From: Ursus arctos
Taxonomy: Eukaryota; Chordata; Mammalia; Carnivora; Ursidae
Length of the DNA stretch: 64,000 bases
NCBI RefSeq assembly: GCF_023065955.2
Contig: NW_026622863.1
Coordinates: 49,086,177-49,150,176 of the forward strand
Reading direction: 5' to 3'
Each line of letters starts with the position of its first letter. The first letter of the stretch is position 1. The notes below the pieces were generated by a model. The model worked only from the letters and a program-made list of their open reading frames with translations, ran no database searches and was not told where the DNA came from. Below are positions 10,510-24,000 of this stretch, one piece after another. A program made the translations under genes and the position numbers.

Positions 10510-12029
10510 CTACTGGCAAAAGGGCGAGGCAGTGGGGTCAAAGCCTTTAAAAACATCTTTCAGGGACCCTGCGTCCTGCTCGTCCTCGCGGGCTGGGCTG
10601 TTGCCGGCAAATGGGCTCCCAGAGCCCGTCTTGGGCGTCTGTTTCACAGTCCCAAAGAGGGTGGGCACGGGCAGGTTGTGCACGCCAGGCTGGGGCGAGG
10701 CGCCGTCTGGTGGCGGGGCGCCCGGGGTTGCGCTGGGGGCCGTGGTGGCCTTGGGCCGGGGCCGGTTGTAACTGTTATATCTGTCCGTGGCTGTGGCAGC
10801 GCCCCCATCTGCAGCCGACTTCGCGGATTCTGGCTGTTCCAGGGCGGACTTGCGGACGAACGGGGGCTCCTTGGCCTTGGCGGCAGAGCTCTTGCCATTG
10901 CCCTCGGGGCCCTTGGCCTGGGCGCCCGCATCGGCGGCCGGCTCTGCAGTTTTGCCACCTGCGTTGGGAGTCCTGGGGTCATAGAGGCTGATGCCACTCA
11001 GCACGCTGCTCTGCCCACTGCCGCCGCCCTGGCCCAGGCCACCGGCAGCCAGCACTCGGGGGTCATAGGGGGCGGTGGCTGGTGGGGAGGACTCCCCGCT
11101 GGGGCTGCCGGCTGGAGAGGATGCTTCGGTGGGGCCGGGCTTCGCAGCCCGGGAGGCGGCAGCAGAGTCTGCTGGTTTCTGAAGCCGAGGGTCGGTAGGG
11201 GCCTTCCGCACCCGGGGGTCACTGGGCTTGTCGCTGGAGCCAGAGGCCGCTGAAGGGCCTGTGGCATTGACCGTCTTGAGGATGCGAGAGAGGAGCTCAA
11301 AGTCAGGCAGGTTGGAGCCGGACGTGCCGGGGTCTGTGGAGGTGCCCAGGCGCTGTCGGGGGTTGGAGGGCCCCGTGGCAGTGGCACGGTGCAGCCTGGG
11401 ATCCAGGGTAGGCATGGACTGCAGGGCCGCAGGCACAGGGGGCACCGCGTCCTGCTTGGGGATGGGCAGGGGGATCAGGTCCTCGGGGTTCCAGAGCACG
11501 GTGCGGGCGAAGCTCGGCTTGCTCAGGGTCACGTCCTTCTTGATGTGGCTGAACTGCTGCAGCTGTGATCTCGGGTCCCGCAGCGGGTGCCCAGGGAGAG
11601 GGTCCAGGGGAATGGTCATGGTCTTCTCCCGCGGGGCCCGCTCCCCTTCCTCCTCTTCTGTAGGGGGCGCTCCAGACCCCTTGGACCCGCTGGAGCCTGC
11701 GGGGCTGGAATGAAGGCCGCCTTCCGGTTTGGGGGTGGGCAGGGAGCGGGCCAGCCGAGGGTCGGAGGGCCCCGTGTCTCCTGGGCCGGACCCGCTGGAA
11801 GCCTCGGCGTGGCGGGTGAGTCTGGGGTCCCGGCTGAGGCGAGGGTCAGCCAGCCGGCCTCCCGTGGGGTGTCCTTTTTGGAGGCGGGGATCCCCCAGCC
11901 CACTGTTGCTCAGGTCTCCAACGGAAGCCTGGGGTCTGCTAGACGTCTGCTGTCTCAAGGTCTTAAGGATGGAAGTGACGCTGCTCCCACCCTCATCCTC
12001 ATCGCTGGAGTACCAGTTTCCAGTGTCAC
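10510..12029 (-). CDS. ZC3H4: ZC3H4 coding exon 14 (terminal, DPR-rich)
   Basis: It encodes residues 799-1304 and the TAG stop at 10510-10512. Acceptor tttgttag|GTGACA. It starts [17 protein letters not shown] and is mostly disordered, rich in Ser, Pro, Gly and Ala. Ten DPR motifs (such as GDPRLQ, ADPRLS, YDPRVL) are scattered through it, and the conserved [19 protein letters not shown] segment lies in it. The gene ends [15 protein letters not shown] (here [11 protein letters not shown]) and then PTASPFCQ. Confidence 0.96.
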
Positions 12030-15000
12030 CTAACAAAGAGAGGAGGAGGGCCATGAGTGACCATCTGCCACCAGCCCTCTTGGAACCCACAGCAGCCCAC
12101 TGGATGAATGGCTCCTCTGCCTCTTACCTCTGAGAACCTCAGTTTCCCCTCCCTCTGAGGGCTGCCATGAACGGCCACTGAGCTCAGGTGGCCCGGGCCT
12201 CAGAGCCGGGCCTGGCAGGTCACTGGCTAATGTTTCTAGACCTTTCCCTGTGTGCCAGCACTGCTCTAAGTGTTTGTCTTATTAATTCTCACGGCCACCG
12301 GGAAGCAGTGTTATTATCATGCCCGTTTGACAGACGAGAAAGCGGAGGCGTGGACCGCCATTAGATCGGGGGCAGAGCAGGGACTGAGCTCAGAATCCTA
12401 GCCCAGGGCTCGGCCACCTTGTCCTCACCCCCCGCGGACTTTGGTTCCAACAAGGCAAGCCCAGCTCTGGGTACCTGGGAGCAGCTACGACTGACTCCGC
12501 TCTCACTGTGCTCGGGGCTCACAGACACTGCCTCCCAGGCCCCTCGCAACGTTACCATGTCGCAGGGAGGGGCAGTCACCGGCTAGGAAGAGGCGGGGCC
12601 GGGTGGGCCGACTCAGAAACTGACCTAAGTCCAACCTTCTAGGCAGGTGAAACCGGAGCCACCAAGGGAGGGCGCTGTCCCCTCTTCCCACTGTCCCCAC
12701 CAGGCTCCTACAAGGGCCACCGGTGGCCTCCGGCTCCTGGTTCTAGACACCATTTGTCCGCCCCATTTCCTCCTGGGCTGGATGCCATCAGATCCAGTGT
12801 GTGGCACCGAGCGACCTGGCAGCTGCGACTGCTGATTGTTACTGGTTTATGTCAGCGACTAGCTGTCATCTGCTGAATTCCTGAGAACATGGTCTAGGGA
12901 AAGGGGAGCTGCGAGCATCTCCTTTCAGCCTCCTCTGTAAGGGCGCAGAAGGGAAATCCTGCTGGCTCTGTCTCCTCCAGGGACCAGCCCACCTCCCTCC
13001 TCTATGGGATCAGGGTCTCTCTTGATCCCCAAGACACTGAAGGGAAGCCCTGACTTCCAATTTTCTCAGGGACAGGCAATGCAGCAGTCCTAGCCTGGCT
13101 TCACGGCCCTGAGCAAGGGTCCTCCCTGGCCATGGGCTTCTTTCCAACACAAAACCCATCCTAGGCATTCCCCACCTCTCCACTGCACAGTGGCCCGGGG
13201 GGCCTGTGCCTGTCAGGGGAAGCCCCTGCCCCTGGGGAGGACACATGCCTTCCTCATTCTCCCGGTCCTGCTTGCTGCTCTCAGCCAGCCTCCTCGCTCT
13301 CTCCTCCTCCTCCTGCTGCTTCTGCTGGATCCTCAGGTACAGGGCCCTCTGGGCTGAGGGCAGGAAGTCGGGGACACCGGCGCCCGGCTTCGGCCGGCCT
13401 GGGGGCCCTCCCTCAGAGAAGCTGTCGGGCTCCAGAGGGTGCTCGGGGAAGAGGTGCTCCCCAGGCTCCCCCGGCAGCTCTTCGTAGTGCCCGTAGTCCT
13501 CTGTGGCAGGGAAGAACCGAGGGTTCATGTTGGGAAGGGCCTCGCGGCACCGACTCCAACCCCCCGTGTGCCCTTCACTGGAGAACCCCCCCAATGGTGA
13601 TGGGTGACGATGCGCAGCCCGTCCCTTCCTACCCTCCCCAGGACGGTCCCCACAGAAAGCCCGACAGCAGGGAACGGAGCGGGCAACGAGGGTATCCCCA
13701 CCCAGGATGCAGCCACTGAAAACGGGGTTCACAGCACGATTCAGTGATGTGGGCAAATGCTCATGAAGTGAAAACAGGACGGAACACTGTACAGATGTTT
13801 ATAAAATGCAAAGAAAAGGCTTTGAAGACAGACAGAAAACAGTGCCTCTGGGAATGAGATTCGGGAGAGAGGACTGAAGGATCTTTCCCTTTCGACCCTA
13901 CGTGCTTCTGATCTCTTCCTATTACTGGCAACGAGCATTCATTTTACGGTTTCTTTGTAATAACCAGAAAAGAGAAACACTGCATCTCACAGTGAGCTCG
14001 TAATACGAGCTCAACCACGGCGAACAAAGACTTATAAACAGAAGGAAAGGACCCAAATGCAGCTATGGCCACATGTCAAGCCACAGGCTCCTGGCTAATC
14101 CCTCCTCCTCCCTCCTTTATGGGCCCCCGAGCTCCGCACACGTTCCTGCGCGTGCTGCCGTGTCTAAGGGCATGGGGCTGGGGGGCTCAAGGGTCTGCCT
14201 TCACTCCTGCACGGCGGGCAGGTGCCCGGCATCAACCGCCGACCTCCACAAACTCCACCACACCGGAGCCAAGGTCGGGGAGCAGCACTGCCGCACGTGG
14301 AGACCGTGTGCACACGTGTGCGTGCGTGTGCGCTGAGACAGACGATGTCTGGTCGGCACTGCACCCCGCACACAGGATGTCCCCAAGTGAGGAATGTTCC
14401 GTATCTGCACTGTGGGACTCGGCCACCACTATCCTCCATGGGGCTACTGAGCATCTGAATGTGGCCAGTGCCATAATTTAAGAGTTAAAATGATTTGTAA
14501 ATATTTCATCCACGAAGCATATAAAGCAGAAAGTGAAAGATCACCTCCTTCTAGCCCCTGAACGCGGAGGGCAAGCTGACGCTATGCGGCGCCCCAGCGC
14601 AGAGCTGAGCACACTCAGCGAACAACGGTCCCAGGCCCCCCTGCACGCATCGTACAGCCCAGAGCGAATGCCTTGAAGGCTGAGTGACCGTGAACACAGT
14701 AAAAACCACTGAATGGTGTGCTTATTTAGAAGCGTAGATTTCCTGATTCATGAATTAGAGCGAATTATTCTAGACATACCTACTGTTAACAGCTTAACGG
14801 ACTTGCTTTCCCTGCACACCCAGACCTTTTTCCACGTACTTTCCCCATATATTTAGAAAGGACAGGGGGCTGCAGGCACTGCAGCACCCCCTCTCGTACA
14901 GCCTGACAACATGTCACTTCTCTTTCTAAAGCTCCTGCTCCTTGCCCCAACACCTGCACTCACGGCTCCGAAGCCACCTAGACGCCAGAGACCCCCACTG

Positions 15001-18000
15001 GCCTCCAGGCTGCAGTCTCCCTGACGCCCCTCCAGATTTCCACACGGCTGTCAAACGGGCCTCTCGTGCTTAACAGGGGGCGCAAAGCAGGGGTGCTCCC
15101 CACCCACCACAACTTGCCTCTCTCCGCAGGACTTCCCGGCAACGGGGACAGCGTAAGCCTCCACCCAGTGACTGCCCCATTCGCTCCTTCCCACCTTATA
15201 ACGTGTGTACAAGGAGGCATGCTGGCCCCATGGCGCTACGCCCCCACCACAAAACCCAGCCCTGCTACTTCCTGCCCCGTCGCAGCCGCCTCTGCCCAGA
15301 AGACTCCACGGCAGCCCAGAAACTTCCCTGATTCCACTGGAGCCCCTACTAGCCATCACCCTCGAATGCTCTGCCTGCACCCTATCATTCTTCCAGTGAG
15401 GCCACCTCACCGGGGCTGTCCGAGGCCCACGCAGGGACTTCCCTCCCCCTCTTCCCTCTCTCAAGCCGCCGGCTGGGGTCTCTGCACCTCGGCCTCCTCC
15501 CCTTCACAGCCCGACGTCTGGGTCTCACAGAGGCCTCTGCTGACTGTCCCCAGCGGTACTGACGCTCCCGACCTGCCTCCAGCCCCACCCTCAGCCACAA
15601 GCACTCAGCTTGACCTTCTTGAGACACGAGCGCGACTGAAAGGAGCTCACACGCTTACTTACGCGTTCCCGGTCGGTTCCCTCACCTACAGTGTGGCTGA
15701 GGCAAGAACCCCGGCTGCCCTGTGGCAGCAGCAGGCGCACCCCCGCCCTCCCGAAGGCTGCACAGGACCTCCCCCGGCTGCGGCACGGTCGGCCGACCAC
15801 CCCGAATAGCAGACGTCTAACTTGTTACCCACACACGTTCTTGTTTGAATAAGAAAGGAAGGAAAGAAGGAAGACGGTTGGTCATGGGGACAGAACAAGC
15901 AGAGGCGCGGGGCCGACACCGGCAGCTCCACGCCAAGAACCGTCTGGAAGGAGGCCGCTCTGGAGAGGGTGCCTCCGCCTCAGAGCCCACCACCACTCTA
16001 CACCCGCCCCTCTGACTTCCCATGGTCCCGATTCCAGGCACACCCCGCAAAATATGTGAAACAAATAAATTACACCGAGAATATCACAAGACTCCTTTCA
16101 ACCTCAACACGATAGTGAACCCCCCGCCACTGAAAACGTGCAACCACTCACAGGACAGAGATGGAGTTGGATTCATGCTCTGAAAGACTCGGATGGAGCA
16201 GAAAACCCAAGCCTTCCCAACTAAGCTCCCCAGGGCCAGCCGTGGCGGCCCCCCACTCCCCAGCCCGGCCCGCACACCTGCGTCCCCGAGGAGTCCCGGC
16301 TCCATGTCCATGCCCTCCTGCTGCTGGTAGAAGTTTTCATAGAAGTTCTGGGATGGCGGGATGGGGGGCATCATTCCAGAATGTGGGGAGTCTCCAGGAC
16401 CATAGGGCATCATTGGGGGGCCACCGGGTCCCATGGGCGGGCCAGGATTCATGCCAGGGCCCATCGGCATGTCAGGGTGCATGTCGGGGTGCATGTCCGG
16501 GTGCATGTCGGGGTGCATGTCGGGATGCATGTCGGGATGCATTGGGCCCCCCATTGGCCCTGGGGGGCCCATGTTGGGCCCAGGGCCCATTGGCCCTGGG
16601 GGTCCTCCGGGTCCAGGGAACCTAGGAGGAAGAAATGGTGCCCGTGAGAGGGGCTGCAGGGCAAGAATGGTGCCACGCTGTCAAGGAGACACGGAAGTGT
16701 CTACATGGTTGGTCACCGAGGGCTCCAGACCAGGCTCACGGCGACAGGCCCCCGGCACAGGGGAGCCTGGCTGAGGCCACAGCTGCCCCACCAGCCTGAC
16801 TCTGGGGGCCCAGGGCACTCACCTCACGCCCAGCTTCTCAGCCAGCTGGCCCGTGGGCCGCACCACGATCTCAAACAAGGAGGGGATCTTCTTGTTGTAC
16901 ATGTCCTGCTGCTGCTGCAGCTGCTGCGGGGACAGCGGCTCGTGCACTGGCATGGGCATCTGGGGAGGCCCGGGGGGCGGGGGCGGAGGTGGGGGTGGGG
17001 GCGGGGGGCCGCCCTGCATGGGCCTGCCGTTGGGAGAGGTCGGGGCGGGGGGGCCGGGAGGCCGAGGAGGGGTGGGCAGGAGGCCCACGCCCGGGGGCGG
17101 CTTGGGCAGGGGGTTGATGCCCTGCTTCTTCAGTTCCTCCACTTCCTTCTCGTCCTCGGCGCCCGCTTCCGCGTCGTCAGCCAACATCTGCGGGTGAGAA
17201 CAAAGGGAGAGATAGGACCGGGAGGAGGCAGGGAAGACGCCTCCCACGTGGGGAGCCGAAGTTTTTGAGGAAAACCGAAAAACACAGGACCCCATGGCTT
17301 TCACAAGCATAAAGCCAAGGAGCACACAGCCTCTTGGGCACAAAACTCATCATCCACGCCACGGCCGCATCCCCTCTGCGACCCTCTGGCAGGGGGAGCC
17401 ACTCCTGTTTGCAGCAAAACACACAGAACACAAAAGGCACTAACTTCCCCCTTTTAAACAATTCAATGGCATTAAGTACAGTCACGAGGCTGTACACCCA
17501 CCACCTCTACCTAGTTCCAGAAGTTTCCCATCACTCCAAAAGAAGGCCCCATACTTATTAGCCGTCACTCCCCCTACCCCTCCTCCAAGCCCTGGCAACC
17601 ACTCATCTGTTTGCCATCTCCTCGATCTGCCTATTCTGGACAGTTCACACAACCAGAATCATATGCCGTGTGGCCTTTTGTGACTGGTGTCTTTCATTCA
17701 GCATGCTCGCCAGGTTTATCCACGCTGTAGCGTGCTGTTGCCCGTTTCACGGCTAATATACCACTGTCCTGTTTGGATTGTAAGGGCCTCTCACTACATT
17801 CGTAATCAGACCCCGAATCCTTACCCTGAGCCGCAGGGCCTGACAGCAGGGCTGGGTGTCTGGAGAGGACAGGGCCGCACCCTTCAGCTTCATTTCCTTC
17901 CGTGGCGCGCCGGACTCCTCGACCCTGAGGGCCCAGGCCCGTGCCAGTCCCACGGACAGCAGAGTTCTCTGCCCTGCGGCGCCTGGGCTGGGACCAGCTT

Positions 18001-21000
18001 TCTTCCTGGGTGTCTGTCTTTCCCTCTATTCCTAACTGTGGCTCTGTGTCCCCGAAATGTTGGGGTCTCTTACTAGAGGTCAACTCAGTGTGACCGCCCT
18101 GATCTCCTGCGTTCACTGCTGGAACACCATCAGCACCCTTCAAAGCACTGCCGAGCTCTCTAAGACTTTATGCGTAGCTGTGTTCCAGGTGATTCCTGGC
18201 TCACCCAACGGCTGTCAACTCTGTAAGGGCAGGACTATTTTGTGCCTGGGGCCCAGCATGGAGCAGGGTACAGGGGAGATGAACTATGCGAGCAGAATGT
18301 CTCACCGTGCAGAAAAGTTAACACAGCAGTCTTGACTGCTTTTCTTGGAAGGACTGCTAGCAACCTTGGTCTGGGGCTGGTGTCTGGGAACCTGGATTTG
18401 GGGGGGAGGGGTCCCCTATTCCCTGACTGATAAGAGGTGCTCATTGTGCCTAAAATGTTCAAATAAACAATGTGCTTTCTGCTGAAACATACCCTCTCCT
18501 TTCGGGATTCTGGAATTTTGGTACATGCCAGGCAGAGGCACCACTCTGGGCACTGAAAGAACCTGCATCATGCTCCCCAGTTGAGAACATTCCACAAGTG
18601 CTGTCACAACCTGAGGAGTCAAGCACAGCCCTTCCGACTGCATGGGGTGTGGACTCTTGGACGATGGTGCCTTCTCCAGCCTTTGCCCACGCAGGCTACC
18701 CACTAGGTCCCGGGCCATTGAACTGGGCCGGGGTCATCTTAGGGACCTCAGCACAGACACTTTAGTGCATCCTAACATGGGGCTTAGAGAGGTCCCGCCT
18801 CTAGCACCTCAGCATCACATTACACAACACCCCCCCCTGCCCCGCCCCTGCACCCAAGGATGGTGGGAGTGAGGGTGGTGGCAGCAGGGCCTCCAGGTGG
18901 GTGTCAGGCGGTTCTCAGCTTTTCACTCCCTCAGTCAGGAACAGCATCTGCACCCAGGGACAGCACAGCCCAAGAGGAATTTGGCTCCAAGGGTGTTAGA
19001 ATACTCGGACAATCCATCAACAGAAAACCTTTGTTCCCTAGAGCCCTGCCGCTCCAGGTGCGGTCCGAGCGTGAAGGAGCAGCACAGAGGCACCTACTGA
19101 ACTGGAACCACATTTTAACACGTGCTGAGAGCGGTGTGGGAAACAGTGCCCGCAACCAGCAGCGTCTTTTAGCAGTTCTCAGTGGGGAGCCAGGCAGGGG
19201 CAGGCCCCGGATGCCTCACTGCCCCCACGTTCTGCTCGCTTCCTGCCCAGCGCGCTGGCCCCTCGGCCCCTTCTGGTTCCTCACCCATGCGTGCAGCTGC
19301 TGCCGGCACCGTGTCCCTTGCTCAGTACGTGCCTCTCTCACTCTTTACTTCCTGCCACTCGCCCTAGGGGCCGGCCAGGTGTCCCCTCCTCCCTGAACCT
19401 CTGAAAGTCAACCTGTCGGAGTGCCTCTGGGCTCCCTGCACGTGCCCACCAGTGCCCCGACCCCAGTGCGTCATCAGGATCTGGCCGAGGACTGGATTTC
19501 CTCTCCTCACCGCTGCGTCCCCAGTGCCCGGGACACTAAGCCTCCCCTCCCCCAACCCAGTGTTAGGCACTGCCGCACGTCTGCTGGATGAGCGAGCCAG
19601 AAAACAAATGCATCTCCCTCTGCATTCCCTGGACTCCAGAGGATGGCTCGTGAGTGTCGGGTCAGCGAGGATGGGAGAGGCGAGGGGGCCGCGGCTGCCT
19701 GGGCTTTGACTAGCCTGGCTCTGCTCTTTGGTGTTCTTCTCGAGGGCAGGAGGGGCCTCCCCGGCCCCAAGGGCCCGCCCACCATCACACCTTCGTTACT
19801 GCCAGCACCCAGACCCATCTCTCTTCAGAGCTGCAGGTATCCGCTCCACCCTGTCACGCTTCGTTCCACATGCCTTCTTCCCCACCGGCCACACGCGGGG
19901 TTCTTGTGAAGGATGGCCCCTCTACTTCCCGAACCCCAAGCCAGGATCAGGGTCCCACTCTCACACACTGCTCCCAAGCTACTGCCTGGACCTCCCGAGT
20001 GGCTCACCTGCCCTCCACACCCTCACCCTCCCCATCCTGGGCCCCGCTGCCTCTGGCCGGGACTCTGCCCCTGCCTCCCCGTGTAGTCTAGTCGCCCTCC
20101 CACCATTCCCTGCACACCAACAGAGCAAACACCAATCACAAACACGGCCGCGCCTCTGCACCACTAGATCCTTCCATCAACGGCAACTCGATGCCCTCAG
20201 GTAGAAGGCAAAACCTAACAAGGTTGTACATCATTAAACAGGAACAACCTTGACCACAACTTCCTCCCCTGCTGTGGAGCGGGTGGCACGCTCTGGGCGC
20301 TGAAGGGCCACACTCCCTTCTCCCAAGCTCACACCCAGAAGGCCCCCCTCAATCCCTCCTCAACGAGCTGCGTTCTCTGCCCCAGGGCGGCTCTTCCTTC
20401 AGGGGGCCTCCCAACACCGGCCTCTGCGGACCTCCAGAGACCAGGCTTGCGTGTCGTGAACAGGCTTCTCTGTACCACCCACCAGCCAGAAACACCCGGC
20501 CAACACCCCTTCTCCTTTAGACCAACAGCTCTGGGGAGCAAGGCTCCGGTGACGTCTTCGCTACTATTTGCCGGCACCAGGCAGCAGTCAGCACACACCG
20601 GGCACTTAACGAATTCATGATTAATGGGAGGAACTGGAGCTTTCGCCCGCTGGCTGCTCTCGGTAAGGGCGCTGCCGCTCCCTGGTGAGTGGGCCTCCCC
20701 TGGCCTCCTACCTCCTTGGGCCCTGCCCACACTCGGCACTTCAGCTTCTCAGCAACGAGGGCTTCCGCTCCCACCTCACGCCAGGTGGGGTGTCCCAGCA
20801 CAGCCTGCTGGCCAGCTGGAGAACACCCCCCCACTCCAGGACTTCGCTTCCCTCGCCCCTCGCTAAGACCCCAGCTCAGCACCCAGACCAGACCAGCTCC
20901 TTACCTACCATCTCCCACCCTGGGCCACGCGTGTTGCTGCGAAAGCAGGAACTGACTCACATTTGAAGCCAAGACAGTGACACGTGAAACACATTAGAAC

Positions 21001-24000
21001 AACGTTCCCGCCAGAAAAGCTGAACCCAAACTGTCTGTGCAGCCCTTGCCCAGAGATGTGGAGAGGGGCACATCTGTTCCAGACCTCCCATGTATCCGTT
21101 CCTGGGCCTCTCCACCTTCGAGGACAACAGACGAGACAACCAGGGCCCTTCGCTAGCAGGACAGAACCCGACCGATGCCAAAACTTTCCAAAAGTCAGCA
21201 GCAACCTCTCAACGGAAAAGGATAGTCACGCCTGCAGACACACAAAGGCACGTGAGCCAAGGCTCATCAGGCCAAAGAAATCCGCTCATATCAGCTGGCT
21301 AAAAATCCTGTTTCTGCCCTAAACTGGAAACAATCCAGATCTTCTTCAGCTGGTAACCAGACAAACTTAGATCATCCATACAACAGAGTACTGCTCAGCA
21401 ACAAACAGCTATGAACTCTTCTCAACAATGAGAATTCCAAATGCATTATGGCAAGTGAAAAAAAAAACAGGTTCAGAAGATTACATACACACATGTGTGT
21501 TTAAAAGCTATAACTGTAATGATGCCTGAGTGGCTCAGATGCCTGCCTTCTGTTCAGGTCCTGATCCCAGGGTCCTGGGATCAAGTCCCATTATCAGGCT
21601 CCCTGCTCAGCAGGGAGTCTGCTTCTCCCTCTGCCTGCCGCTCCCCCTGCTTGCGCTCTGACAAATAAACAGAAAAATAAAATCTTAAAAAAAAATAACA
21701 AAAAACCCTACACATCGTATAAACCCACTACAGAACATTCTTGAAAATGTAAACTACAGGGACAGAAAACAGGTCAGTGGCTGCCGGCGGCTGGAGAATG
21801 GGGAGGCGTTGACTCTCTAGGCGCACAGAGTTTTGGGGGCGATGGAGGAGTGAATTTCCCCCATCTAGACGTTGGGGTGGCTACCTGACTCTGTTTGTCA
21901 GAACTCACGTAACTTTACACTAAATGGCGAATTTTACTGGATACAAACCATACCTTGACAAACCTGACTATAAAAAAGTGAAGTGTAAAGAAAAATTTAA
22001 GAGTCGAGAACCAAAATGTATGCAACCGATTCTCAAGGTTCAAGGAAAAAAAAAATATACACACGCATATGTAAAATAAAATGGGAGGAAGTGACAAAGC
22101 AAATGGGGCAAAGTATTGCTAGCAGATGACTCTGGGTGGAGAAGCAAGCATGCTTCCAAACCTGGAAAGGACGGCTGGAGACCAATGTGTCTGCACAGAC
22201 AGAAATGTCTCTGCGAGGCGGGAAAACAGAGCTGAAGGAAGGATGGAAGAAGAGCACAGGCTTTTCGGAAGACAGTGGCCAAGGCCCAGGTGTTGGTGGC
22301 ACCTAAGGCGGCACCTGGGGGCCACCCGAAGCCCCAGGCCCCCGCCCTGGCCGACAAGCTACAGCATGAGGGCTGACCGGATGCCTTCATCAGGGTTAAC
22401 CTAGGTTCTTCTTAGAATGTATCCTCCATTTCACTTTCTGACCACCGAAATTCAATTCTAGTATGGTTTTTTCCATGTTCAACATTCTTTTTCACCTACT
22501 GAGACGTGCTTTTAGATCGGGCAGGATACCGACGCTTTCAAAACGTTTATAACTGGAAGCTGAAATGTGCCATCCTGGTTTGTTTTAGGTTTTTACAAGG
22601 GCGTCTAGAGCCGGGCTGTCCAAGGTGGTGGTCGTTGGCCACGTGTGGCTACTAACGCTCGAAATGCAACCGGTCCAAACTGACATGGGCTCTAAGTAGA
22701 AAATGAGCACCAGATTCCAAAAACACGGTAGCAAAAATAATAGTAACAATAATAATAAATGTCTTAATTTTTCATTACCTGCTGAAATAATACTTTGAAC
22801 ATGGACATACGCGATTAAATAAGATATATTAATTGAACTTAATTTCATTGGTTTCCTTCTACTTTAATGAAGATAGTAAAAAAATTTAAATCACATGTGC
22901 AGCTTGGCTGTGTTCCGACTTGGACAGCGCTGGTTTAGAGCGCCAACTCTGAACCTCCAGCAGGGGGCAGTGCTCAGCCAGCTACTGTTCAGCTCTCCAG
23001 GTGAGAAAGGAAGCCACAACTTTCCCTACTCCTTATACCCTGTCAGATCACCAGACTCTAGAGATCTACTCGACAGGAAACCCTATTCCTAGGTACTAAG
23101 TTCTCCAGAGAGCCTGGTAAAAGGAGACATTTTCCCACTGCACTGCCAATGAGCAGCATGCTTTCTCTTGCTCTGCCTGCGCAGGTCTTCCCCGACAAGC
23201 CCCCCCACCCGAGGCAGCCCCAGCAACCCCGGCCACCGCCGAACAGGGCAGTCACTGATGTGCTCCTGAAACTGCCTCATGTGCTACACATAGATTCGAT
23301 CCTGGCCATTCTCAAAGCACTGGCCAATCCCTCACTCTGTGCACCAGAAGGCAGAAAGCCTTCATCTGGAAGGATGCATGTCCTCTCTCCCGGGTTCCCC
23401 TACATGTATGTAGGAACCCAAGGACAGGAACCTGGGACCCCCAGAATCCTCACGACTCTTCAGGGAGAACAACAGATACCAGGATGAGTTTCGAGCTGAC
23501 TGGGGAGGAAGGCCTCACACTGGACCAGAGAGATCTCTCCCTCCCAAGAACCTTCAATCTCCCTGTAACAGAATCCTTAAGCCGAGGGAGGAAACGTTTG
23601 ACATTAACATGAAAATACAACCCACCCAAATCTCATCCTCCTCCTCGGGCATCATGGGCTCTCTAAAAGATAACAATACATCTCTGTAGGCAACATTTCT
23701 TTTATGCAGCCCCCCCCCACCTCCGTGAAAACTGCCCTGGCCGGAGAGAAGATACATGCTTGAGGACCTCAATTCTCCCCGCAGAAATGAATGCAGCCCC
23801 CACTCCCTCCCTGAAACGGCCCAGCTCCCGATCAAGGCAGGTGGGAAGTCTGGTCCCGCACAGAAGCCAGGCGGACGGGCGGTCACATGGGGTCAATGGC
23901 ATGCGCCCCCCTGGCTCCGCTGGAGGCAGCTGTGTGGCCCCACGCTCCTGCAAACACTACCTTATCCAAGAGCTCTCTTGTCTCCTCGGTCAGCGGGTCA

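Larger units (their letters stand above)
17188..23960 (-). other. ZC3H4: Intron 10, 6.8 kb
   Basis: Standard GT-AG intron between the zinc fingers and the proline-rich region. It holds L1 fragments, one SINE at 21520-21700 and a near-full hAT-like element at 22611-22933. 18000-21300 is GC-rich unique-looking sequence with many short open frames but no conserved exon that I can identify. Confidence 0.8.

Noticed and set aside
10366..11253. 295-codon open frame on the plus strand opposite exon 14
   Set aside because: It is the GC-rich antisense shadow of the ZC3H4 terminal exon. It has no splice context or family resemblance.
13556..13756. Extension of exon 13 to an ATG at 13756
   Set aside because: A good acceptor (tgccacag) at 13501 and the in-frame join to exon 12 show that the coding exon begins at 13500.
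15066..15809. 247-codon plus-strand frame in intron 12
   Set aside because: No recognisable domain, no splice sites fitting neighbours and a GC-rich composition.
16471..16542. CRISPR-like array
   Set aside because: Short head-to-tail units without spacers, in frame within an exon: a coding minisatellite.
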